A stretch of DNA of 64,000 bases from Fibrobacter succinogenes. Lineage in GTDB: Bacteria; Fibrobacterota; Fibrobacteria; Fibrobacterales; Fibrobacteraceae. The stretch spans positions 1-64,000 of the forward strand of contig CADAWC010000009.1 in assembly GCA_902791475.1 (NCBI GenBank), written 5' to 3'. The translations under genes were made by a program, and so were the position numbers. The notes beneath the pieces were generated by a model. The model searched no databases and was not told the DNA's origin. It worked only from the letters and a program-made list of their open reading frames with translations. Of this stretch, positions 49,467 to 57,074 are shown in pieces. How positions within the stretch are numbered: the first letter of the stretch is position 1; the number at the start of each line of letters is the position of its first letter.

Positions 49467-51008
49467 ATGAATAAGAGACTTTATACGGCGTGCGGTGCGG
49501 CGGCAATTGCGCTTGTGGCATGTTCCGATGATAACGGCCGCCTTGTCGGAACTTCGGTCGAGCCGAATACAATCGGGGAGCTTTCGTCAAGTTCGGTGGA
49601 TACTCCTTCGTCCAGTTCTTTTGATGCTCGCGAAGGCGACTTGTGGAATCCGAGCGCAGGCGGCTTCTCGCTCAATGTCGCTCGCTACGCCGCAAAGCTT
49701 CCCGCGAATGCAAAAGCGGATGGCCATTGGACTTTGGAAACGGATGCTGAAAAGGGTGGAACGTCTTCTGTGGTCTGGCCGACTAATTTGGTTGGAGTAC
49801 AGGATGAACGGACCGTTGTCGAATCGTGCGATGGCATTTGCGGAACCGTATCCTTGGCGAAGTATTCCTTGACTTATAATCCGTTTGCGGGTGTTGGCTT
49901 TACGCTTGCAAAGGATGACAATGGCAAGCCTGTTCCTGTTGATGTTACGGACTGGGAAGGCGTTTGCATGACGTACGAATCGGAGGCGGCGCCTGCTTTG
50001 GAATTGGATCTGGGTGATTCCGTGAATGCGTTGCTTGGAGAAGCATTGCCTGCGGTTGCCTTGCCCAAGACGGTGACTACGGGGCCTGTGACAAAGTGCT
50101 TTAAGTGGAGCGATTTTAAGTATCCTGCTTGGATTGCCGCTGTTGCGGGTGTTCCAGAATACTGGCTTGAAAATTCTGGAGAAAAGGCCGCTAAGCAACT
50201 GGTCGCATTCAGGTTTGTGATTTCTGCCTCTCCTGGAGAGTACAAGTTCAATATCAAGAGCTTGGGAACGCTTGCGGATTTTCAGGCGAAGCAAGGTGAA
50301 AGTTCGTCAAGTGCGGAACCGGCTGTGGTAAATCCTGCGGACTTGTGGGACGGAGCTGCGGGCGATAAGACCGTCAAGACGGGGCTCTATGCGGATGATT
50401 CCTGGAAATCTCTAGCAAAGGGCAAATGGTATGACTATACGGACCAGAATTCGTCTTTTGGCTGGTGGAAGTACAAGGCGTATGATGACCATAAAGGTTT
50501 TTACTTTGAACAGGTGATTGATGAGTGTGGCGGCTTGTGCAGTAGCGTCAAGCTTGTTGGGACGGCTGAAGTGGATCCGGTGGCGCTCTTCGGTTTCCAA
50601 CTGGCGAATAATGAATCGGGCGTGGTCAAGGCTGTCAATATCACAAACTGGAACGGCGTCTGCGTTACTTATAAAACGGATATTCCCATAGTGCTCGATT
50701 TGGATCCTGTTTCGCTGGAGGTGGATTTCGATACGGCATCGGCAGGATTTGTAGTTGAAGAAGATGACTATGAAATTTACAAGTGGCCATCTGTAACGTT
50801 GCCGGTGACTTCTGGAGAATCGACCATGTGCTATGCGTGGGATGATTTTAAACAAGCTTACCTGGACAAAGTTCCGAATGGCGAAAAGTATAAAACTACA
50901 GTGGAAAACGTGCTCAAGCGAGTCGTTACCATAAGGTTCATTATAACGGGTAAAGCGGGCGATAAAGGAAACTTCTTCCTGAAAGCGCTTGGAACGAATC
51001 GCAAATAG
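49467..51008 (+). CDS. Ser-linker lipoprotein with two Cys-domains
   Basis: 513 residues. Start MNKRLYTACGAAAIALVACSDD gives lipobox LVAC; after it the VGTSVEPNTIGE stretch is shared with the upstream gene, showing recent duplication. Cys-domain 1 is at about 100-275 (CDGICGTVSLA, VDVTDWEGVCMTY, LELDLGDSVN, CFKWSDF, KQLVAFRFVI) and domain 2 at about 340-510 (CGGLCSSVKL, ITNWNGVCVTY, CYAWDDF, IRFIITGK). Shine-Dalgarno GGAGGGAA. It probably forms the end of the three-gene TIGR02147 operon. Ligand unknown. Confidence 0.8.
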   Translation: MNKRLYTACGAAAIALVACSDDNGRLVGTSVEPNTIGELSSSSVDTPSSSSFDAREGDLWNPSAGGFSLNVARYAAKLPANAKADGHWTLETDAEKGGTSSVVWPTNLVGVQDERTVVESCDGICGTVSLAKYSLTYNPFAGVGFTLAKDDNGKPVPVDVTDWEGVCMTYESEAAPALELDLGDSVNALLGEALPAVALPKTVTTGPVTKCFKWSDFKYPAWIAAVAGVPEYWLENSGEKAAKQLVAFRFVISASPGEYKFNIKSLGTLADFQAKQGESSSSAEPAVVNPADLWDGAAGDKTVKTGLYADDSWKSLAKGKWYDYTDQNSSFGWWKYKAYDDHKGFYFEQVIDECGGLCSSVKLVGTAEVDPVALFGFQLANNESGVVKAVNITNWNGVCVTYKTDIPIVLDLDPVSLEVDFDTASAGFVVEEDDYEIYKWPSVTLPVTSGESTMCYAWDDFKQAYLDKVPNGEKYKTTVENVLKRVVTIRFIITGKAGDKGNFFLKALGTNRK

Positions 51009-51036
51009 AAATGGAAAAATAGTTAGGAGGAAAAGA

Positions 51037-51066
51037 AAAAGGGCTCGGCGATTGCCGGGCCCTTTC
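51037..51066. terminator. bidirectional terminator between the lipoprotein operon and the GH5 gene
   Basis: GGGCTCGGC and GCCGGGCCC form a near-perfect stem (51041-51062). The minus strand carries CCCTTTTTCTTTT after it, so it is a strong end for the convergent GH5 transcript; the plus side has only CCCTTTCC. Confidence 0.8.
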
Positions 51067-51139
51067 CCCAAAACAACAGGAGATTTGTCTCTCTGTTATT
51101 CCCTTGCAGAAAACACTCCAACATGCAAGGGGTTTTAAG

Positions 51140-53320
51140 TTAGCGGAGGCGGACTTGCTGTACGCTCTTCTGGCTGCCCATCTTGACGATGAGGACAGCA
51201 GCGCCGCGAGCACTTGTGCTCAACTGGACTTCGTTTGCGCCGACGTGGGCATTGAAGTTCTTCTGAGCGATGACCTGGCCCATGGAATTCATGAGCATAG
51301 CCGTACCGCGAGTAGCTCTGTTGGCGTTGAACATTGCCGTGACGGAGCCCTGAGCGACGTTCAGGCGGAGACCCGTTGCCTTGGCGGCGACTGCCTTGAT
51401 GGCGGAGGAGCCGGAACCAGAGATGGCGACGATCTTGCTAGAAGCGGTGCCTTCGGTAGAGGGCTTCTTGTCGAAGTCATCGATGATAACGGTAGAGCCG
51501 TCAGCCTTGATGCCCTTGATGTAGTCAATCGTGATGGTACCGGAGACCTGCGTGCCGTAAAGGTTGAGGCCGATAGCGTTAGCAGAGTTGAGGCCTGTGG
51601 GTTCAGTGCGGAAGTCGGTCCACTTGATCTGGAATGTCTGGAACGTGGTGGCGTCGAGCTGCTGGTCGGCCTGTTCCAAAACGCTAGCGTCGAACCAATC
51701 CCAACTGCTGCCGGTCATCATGAAAAGGTCCATGGAGGTCCAGCCGTATTCGCCGCAATCCTTTGCTGCGTTGGTGCAAGGACCTGCAGTAGCGACTTCA
51801 CCCTTCATGCGAATTTCAAGACCGACGTACTTGGAGAGGTCCTTGTTTGCGCCGGAGAGGTTGATGCGGAGCGTGCCGGTTTCGCTAGAGTCGGATGTTA
51901 CGCTCTTGTAAGTGATTTCGGCGGCTTTGCCTGCTGTGGTTTCTGGAACTTCGTTTTCTTTGACCAAGCTGTCGAGGTTACTCTTGTTGTTGCCTTCCAT
52001 GCCGTATGCCTTCTGCAATGCGTTCAAAACATCCGGGTCAAGAATTTCGTAGGTGCCCTTTTGACGGGTGATGATGGTCATGTTGCCGTCGTTTTCTGCA
52101 CCGGTGTCCCAAACGTAAGGAACAATGCCGTTTGCCTTGGCGTTCTTGGCGACTTCACCGTAGAAGAGGGCGCGGCCCTGCAAATGGAGCTTGAGGTTTG
52201 CGGCATCGGTAATCTGACCGGTGCGCTTGATGGCGCCAAGTTCACCGATGATCACAGGAATGCCCTTGTCGCAGAACATGGTCTTGAGTTCGCCGAAAGA
52301 TTTTGCAATCTGGTTCGGAGTGCCGAGGGCGGTGTTGTCGATGCTCTTGCTATAGACGTTCCAGCCCATGTTGTGTTCCGTGTCGGTCGTGCTGTGAAGA
52401 CCGGTGTAATAGTAGAACTGCTTGCCCCAATCTTCGTCGGCGGTCATGAGGGAGTACTGGTACGGGTAATAGTGGACTTCGGCCATCATGTAGCCATCGC
52501 CAGCCGGGTCGGTCGGCCAGTTTTTGCTGAGCATCGGGGCGTTGTCCATTTCGGTACGCGGAGCCTGCACGATCAAGGTGCGGGTGTCGTTGTTGCCGCC
52601 TGCGCTACGCACAGAAGTGATGAATGCTTCGTAGTAGCCCTTCAAAATCTGCATACGGGAGTCGTCGAATGCCCACTGGCCGCTTGCGCCCCACGGGTCG
52701 TTCACGCCCGGTTCGTTGGCACCTGCAAAAAGGAGATGTTCGTCGTAGTCTTTGAAGTAAGAAGCGATCTGAGACCAGAAAGCGGCCTGACGGGCCTTTG
52801 TCGTTGCGGAGCTGTTGGCGATGTCGCCGGAACCGCTACGCGGATTGGCGGTGCCTTCGTAAACGCGGTCTTCGAGCCAGCCTTCGTCCCAGTGGGAGTT
52901 CAAAACGACGTACATGCCTTCGGCGATGGCCATGTCCACCACGTCCTTCACCTGCTTGAGCCATGCGGCGTCGATGGTCGGATTGGTGAATGTGGCGTCC
53001 TTGCCGACGTGGGTGTATGCGCCGTTGTCGGCGGTGCCGCCGTTTGCAGCGATGTCTTTGGTGAGGGCGTCAGAATGAGAATACCAAGCACAAGGAATAC
53101 GCACGGTGTTGAAGCCGGCGGCCTTGATGGCCTTGATGTAGGCTGCGGTCGGAAGCGGGTTGCCCCATCCGGTCGGGTTTTCGGGCACTTCCATGGTGTT
53201 GCCGATGTTGTAGCCCATGCCCATGGGTTCGACCAATGCGGTTGCCTTGGGAAGCGCGAAAGCCGAAGCTGCGGCCAAGAGGATCGAGCTGGCGGCGATG
53301 CCGAAGGTATTCAATCTCAT
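51140..53320 (-). CDS. secreted GH5 endoglucanase with CBM-like and C-terminal domains
   Basis: 726 residues. Signal peptide ends near residue 22 (AASAFA). The GH5 catalytic domain (about 30-430) begins with GMGYNIGNTME and has RIPCAW, VVLNSHWDEG, the acid/base Glu in FAGANEPG near 200 and the nucleophile Glu in VIIGELGA near 356. GH5 enzymes of this type cut internal beta-1,4 bonds of cellulose or related glucans. Residues about 470-625 resemble a CBM11-like jelly roll (LEIRMKG, FQIKWTDF, ITIDYIKGI). The C-terminal 80 residues end in a strand-rich QKSVQQVRLR tail of the sort used for secretion in this phylum. ATG with AAGGAG upstream. Confidence 0.9.
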   Translation of the reverse strand: MRLNTFGIAASSILLAAASAFALPKATALVEPMGMGYNIGNTMEVPENPTGWGNPLPTAAYIKAIKAAGFNTVRIPCAWYSHSDALTKDIAANGGTADNGAYTHVGKDATFTNPTIDAAWLKQVKDVVDMAIAEGMYVVLNSHWDEGWLEDRVYEGTANPRSGSGDIANSSATTKARQAAFWSQIASYFKDYDEHLLFAGANEPGVNDPWGASGQWAFDDSRMQILKGYYEAFITSVRSAGGNNDTRTLIVQAPRTEMDNAPMLSKNWPTDPAGDGYMMAEVHYYPYQYSLMTADEDWGKQFYYYTGLHSTTDTEHNMGWNVYSKSIDNTALGTPNQIAKSFGELKTMFCDKGIPVIIGELGAIKRTGQITDAANLKLHLQGRALFYGEVAKNAKANGIVPYVWDTGAENDGNMTIITRQKGTYEILDPDVLNALQKAYGMEGNNKSNLDSLVKENEVPETTAGKAAEITYKSVTSDSSETGTLRINLSGANKDLSKYVGLEIRMKGEVATAGPCTNAAKDCGEYGWTSMDLFMMTGSSWDWFDASVLEQADQQLDATTFQTFQIKWTDFRTEPTGLNSANAIGLNLYGTQVSGTITIDYIKGIKADGSTVIIDDFDKKPSTEGTASSKIVAISGSGSSAIKAVAAKATGLRLNVAQGSVTAMFNANRATRGTAMLMNSMGQVIAQKNFNAHVGANEVQLSTSARGAAVLIVKMGSQKSVQQVRLR

Positions 53321-53388
53321 GTCTAAGACTCCTTGTTGAGACTTGTGATTGGGTGCCTTTTCCTGTGAATTTTTAGCGATTTTAGAAA

Positions 53389-53599
53389 TTTTTTGAGAAC
53401 ATTTTAGAGCACGTTAGCCCGATCTCAAACATCCCTTTTCTCATACACGTAAGAATACACCCGTTGTATGGATTCTAATATATATGAAAAAGGTTGCAAA
53501 CGCAACTGAAAAATTATTTACATAGAAATAAATAACATGTTTGTAAGAACAAACGTGGTCTAAATCACGTCTGTTTGAGAACTTTTTTTGAGAACATTT
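53389..53599 (-). promoter_or_regulatory. promoter and TTTGAGAAC repeats of the GH5 gene
   Basis: Minus strand: TTGAGA (53428-53423), 16 bases, TAAAAT (53406-53401). TTTGAGAAC occurs at 53392-53400, 53574-53582 and 53587-53595; two of these lie in a 16-base perfect direct repeat (53389-53404 and 53584-53599). The nearest copy overlaps the -10 box and could be a repressor or activator site. The gap 53321-53628 otherwise shows A/T-rich DNA and a short GGAGGT/ACCTCC hairpin (53611-53625) after polA. Confidence 0.45.
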
Positions 53600-53628
53600 G
53601 GGGCTGCGCGGGAGGTCGCACCTCCTCG

Positions 53629-56547
53629 TTAATGCGCTTCTAGCCAATTTTTGCCGAATCCGACGCTGGCAACGAGTGGAACTTTAAGTTCCATTGCACC
53701 TTCCATTTCGGACTTGACCATCTGCGAGAGCGTTTCGACTTGATCGCGCGGGCATTCGAAAACAAGTTCGTCGTGCACCTGGAGCATCATGCGGAGTGGG
53801 AGGTTCTCGTCGTTAATGCGTTTTTGTATGCGTATCATGGCAATCTTGATGAGGTCGGCGGCACTGCCTTGCACGGGCGTGTTCACGGCCATGCGTTCAG
53901 CCATTTGCGATTCCATGCGATCGGAACTGTCGATGCCTGCGATGTAGCGGCGGCGTCCAGAGAGCGTTTCAACATAGCCGTCGCGGTGGGCAGCGGCCTT
54001 GGTGTCGTCGATGAACTTTTGCACGCCCTGGTACATTTCGAAGTAGCCGTCGATAAAGCTCTTGGCCTGTGCCATCGGAATTTTTAGGTCGCGGGAGAGG
54101 CGGAAGGCGGTCATGCCGTAAAGCACGCCGAAGTTCACGACCTTCGCGTCGCGGCGCATGTCGGCGGTCACGCTGTCCAGCGGCACGCGGTTGATGGCGG
54201 CTGCTGTGCGGGCGTGAATGTCGATGCCTTCCTTGTAGCTTTCGATGAGCGCTTCGTCTCCGCTCAGGTGTGCGAGCATGCGGAGTTCAATCTGCGAGTA
54301 GTCCACCGCGAGAATCACATTGTTCGGGTTCTGCGGAACGAATGCGGCGCGGATTTGCTTGCCGAGTTCGCTGCGGACGGGGATGTTTTGCAAGTTCGGG
54401 TCGCGGCTCGAAAGGCGGCCTGTTGCCGTACCCCACTGGATAAAGCTTGTGTGGATGCGCTTGGTGTCCGGGTTCACGAGTGTCGGTAGCACGGAAACGT
54501 AGGTGCTCTGCATCTTCTTGAGTTCGCGGTATTCGATGACGGCGAAAACAATCGGGTGTGCGCTGCGGAAGCTGAGTTCTTCGAGGACGGCGGCGTCGGT
54601 GCTGCGCTTTTTGATTTCGGGGAGTCCGAGCGTGTCGAAGAGCACTTCACCGAGCTGCTTGGGCGAGCCGATGTTGAATTCGCAGCCTGCCATGTCGCAG
54701 ATTTCTTTTTCGAGCTTTTCGATGCGGTGCTGCAAATCAGTTTCGAGTTTCTTGAGAATCTTGGTATCGACGAATGCGCCAACGCCTTCCATCTGGTAAA
54801 GCACCTTGAGGAGTGGCATTTCTTGGCTGAAAAAGTACTTTTCGTAGTCGTACTTCTGGAGCTTGGCGCGGAGCGGAGCCCAAAGGCGGAGCGTATACAC
54901 GGCGTCTTCGGCGCCGTATTCGGTGGCGTCCTTGATGGGCGTGCGGTTGAACGTAATCTGGTTCTTGCCACGTCCGATGAGATTCTCGATCGGGATCATC
55001 TCGTGCTGCAAAAGCTGCATGACCTGATTGTCGAGACCGAGCCCGGTTTGGCCGGGCGAGAGCATCCATGCGGCGATGAGTGTGTCGACGATGTTCGCGG
55101 AGTCGATTTGCTTTTGCGTGAGTCCGAAGGTGCGGGCGAGAACGTGCAAGTCGAATTTGGCATTATGGAAAACAAGTGAACGCTTTGCACTGTCGGGATG
55201 CTTGGAACCGTTGTCGGAGCTGCCGCCGGGGAGTGTGCAAGAATCGTTCCAGAAATCAACGAACCACTTCTTTGTGGCGTTGAAGTCAAAGTTTCCACCC
55301 TTGCTGGCGGGGTACGGGAAACCGATATCGTCGGTATGGCCGAGCGGGATGTAATAGCCTTTAGGGACGCTTCCATCTTTTGCGGCTGCGGCAAGGCAAA
55401 GCCCGACAATGTTGCATTGCATCGGATCCAGTCCGTCGGTTTCGGTGTCAATGCCGATTTCGGTCGCTTCGTCGAATTCCTTTTTCATCTGTTCGAAGGT
55501 TTCTTCGTTATCAACGCAGATGTAAGTGGGCGGGAGGTCTACCGGGAAGCTTGCTTTTACGACTTTGCTGTTGCTAGAGTCGCCGGATGCATCATCGGAG
55601 GTGCCGTTGCTCTCGGCCCCCGTCGCTGAGTCGTCGGAGCCGTCGTTGCGCACGAATCCTGTTTTGCTCGGGACGTTTTCGAGCAATCGAATGAGGCTGT
55701 TGATTTCGTGCTCTTTGAAAATGCCTTCGAGCGTGTCGCTGTGGATGCCGCAGAATTCAAGGGCATCGAGGTTGCCGTGGTAGGCTCGCTTTGTCTGTAA
55801 CGTCACGAGTTCGCGGCTGAGGAACGCCTGTTCCTTGTTGTTCGCGAGATTGTCGTGCAAACCTTTCTTCTTGATGTTGTCGAGGTTTGCGTAAATGTTG
55901 TCCATGTCACCATATTCAGTCAGCAGCTGGATGGCGGTTTTGGGGCCGACTTTCGGAACGCCCGGAACGTTATCGCTCGAGTCACCCATGAGGGCGAGGT
56001 AGTCGCGAATTTTTTCAGGCGGGATGCCGTATTTCTCAAGGACTTGTTGCGGTCCAAAATCGATGCCGTCGGCGCCTTTTTCCAAATGGAAAAGGTGAAT
56101 TTTGTCGGTTACGATTTGCGACATGTCTTTGTCTTTGCTAATGATAATGACATGGTCGAAGCCTGCGTTGACAGCGGCTTCGGCGGCACTTGCCATCACG
56201 TCATCGGCTTCGTAGCCGGGTTCCGACAAAAGCGGAATGCCACTTGCTTCCAGGGATTCGCAAAGGAGCGGCATTTGCGCTGCCATTTCTTCGGGCATGG
56301 GGCCGCGATTGGCCTTGTAGTCTGGGTAAAGTTCGTGGCGGAAAGTCTTGGTGTGCGCGACATCGCGGGCAATCGCAAAATGTGTGGGCTTGTGTTTAGC
56401 CAAAATGCGGAGGACTGCGCCCCAGTAGCCGTGCATCATGGAAACTTCTTCGCCCTTGCTGTTGACGAGCGGGTTCTGGCTGTAAGCGTAGAACATGCGG
56501 AACGCGAGTGCGAATGAATCAAGAAGTAGTAAAGTCTTTTCTGCCAT
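53629..56547 (-). CDS. polA: DNA polymerase I
   Basis: 972 residues. Three domains in order: 5'-nuclease (about 1-290), 3'-5' exonuclease (about 335-560) with the intact DxE motif IDTETDGLDP, FHNAKFDLHVL and YGAEDAVYTLRL, so proofreading should be active, and the polymerase (about 590-972) with VDYSQIELRM (motif A), DAKVVNFGVLYG and VHDELVFE (motif C). A roughly 38-residue Ser/Asp/Gly-rich insert (about 295-332) lies between the first two domains. It fills gaps and removes primers. ATG 56547 has TACATT just upstream and a heptad array from 21 bases before it; no Shine-Dalgarno. Confidence 0.96.
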   Translation of the reverse strand: MAEKTLLLLDSFALAFRMFYAYSQNPLVNSKGEEVSMMHGYWGAVLRILAKHKPTHFAIARDVAHTKTFRHELYPDYKANRGPMPEEMAAQMPLLCESLEASGIPLLSEPGYEADDVMASAAEAAVNAGFDHVIIISKDKDMSQIVTDKIHLFHLEKGADGIDFGPQQVLEKYGIPPEKIRDYLALMGDSSDNVPGVPKVGPKTAIQLLTEYGDMDNIYANLDNIKKKGLHDNLANNKEQAFLSRELVTLQTKRAYHGNLDALEFCGIHSDTLEGIFKEHEINSLIRLLENVPSKTGFVRNDGSDDSATGAESNGTSDDASGDSSNSKVVKASFPVDLPPTYICVDNEETFEQMKKEFDEATEIGIDTETDGLDPMQCNIVGLCLAAAAKDGSVPKGYYIPLGHTDDIGFPYPASKGGNFDFNATKKWFVDFWNDSCTLPGGSSDNGSKHPDSAKRSLVFHNAKFDLHVLARTFGLTQKQIDSANIVDTLIAAWMLSPGQTGLGLDNQVMQLLQHEMIPIENLIGRGKNQITFNRTPIKDATEYGAEDAVYTLRLWAPLRAKLQKYDYEKYFFSQEMPLLKVLYQMEGVGAFVDTKILKKLETDLQHRIEKLEKEICDMAGCEFNIGSPKQLGEVLFDTLGLPEIKKRSTDAAVLEELSFRSAHPIVFAVIEYRELKKMQSTYVSVLPTLVNPDTKRIHTSFIQWGTATGRLSSRDPNLQNIPVRSELGKQIRAAFVPQNPNNVILAVDYSQIELRMLAHLSGDEALIESYKEGIDIHARTAAAINRVPLDSVTADMRRDAKVVNFGVLYGMTAFRLSRDLKIPMAQAKSFIDGYFEMYQGVQKFIDDTKAAAHRDGYVETLSGRRRYIAGIDSSDRMESQMAERMAVNTPVQGSAADLIKIAMIRIQKRINDENLPLRMMLQVHDELVFECPRDQVETLSQMVKSEMEGAMELKVPLVASVGFGKNWLEAH

Positions 56548-56555
56548 GCTAGGGA

Positions 56556-56594
56556 ATGTAGAAATAAGTAGGAAGTAGGAAGTAGGAGGTAGGA
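56556..56594 (-). repeat. TTCCTAC heptad array and TACATT box before polA
   Basis: On the minus strand an array with CCTA every seven bases (56594-56568, the units CCTTCCTA, CCTCCTA, CTTCCTA, CTTATTT) runs straight into TTTCTACATT; the TACATT box is 9-14 bases before the ATG. This is the same layout as before prfA. Confidence 0.75.
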
Positions 56595-56676
56595 AGGAAA
56601 TTGTAGGAGAAAAGTGCTTGCATGGATATGACCGGGGCTAGCATTTAGCGCTTGAACGAAGTGAAAGCGCCGAAAT

Positions 56677-56719
56677 AGATGAGAGAACGGGCTTCGCCCT
56701 ACAGACGAGAGACGAAAGA
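56677..56719 (+). repeat. R1 hairpin repeat, copy D
   Basis: AGATGAGAGAACG, stem GGGC/GCCC, CTACAGACGAGAGACGA. It lies about 80 bases beyond the polA heptad array, so two repeat families meet in this gap, as they do before crcB. The long gap 56548-57074 contains these repeats, the TTTACGTGA hairpins and A/T-rich DNA, but no gene that I can support. Confidence 0.7.
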
Positions 56720-56807
56720 AAATAGGAGGCGGTAAATGGTGGGAAAAATGTGCTTGTGGGTGTTGCGCGAGACTGAAAAAATTCAAATTTCAAAAAAATG
56801 GCGAAAT

Positions 56808-57048
56808 TTACGTGATAAAGTGTTCCTTTTAAATTTATTTCACGTAATTTGGCTATGTTGTTCGTGATGTTTTGACTTAAAACTCTATTTTGGAAGAACT
56901 TTTTCCATAAAAAGGCTGAAAACGGAGCATGAATCCGTAATAAAAATGGTAAAAAATGAAAAAATATCCATTTTTTTAGAAATGTTGTTTAATTTGTTTG
57001 AAAATTTACGTGAACAATCTTCTAATCTATGGCTTTTTCACGTAAAAA
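56808..57048. repeat. two TTTACGTGA hairpins
   Basis: Unit 1: TTTACGTGA (56808-56816) with TCACGTAA (56840-56847). Unit 2: TTTACGTGAA (57006-57015) with TTCACGTAAA (57039-57048). Loops are 23 bases. The layout matches the GCATATAA hairpins near 41.2 kb but the arm differs. Between them there is only A/T-rich sequence. Confidence 0.7.
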
Positions 57049-57074
57049 ACGGCAAAAAACAAAATTTTCGAAAT

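Noticed and set aside
51104..53326. A 740-codon open frame antisense to the GH5 gene
   Set aside because: It is a shadow produced by codon bias: the GH5 frame has a signal peptide, catalytic motifs and a Shine-Dalgarno; the opposite frame has none and a Cys/Val-rich nonsense composition.
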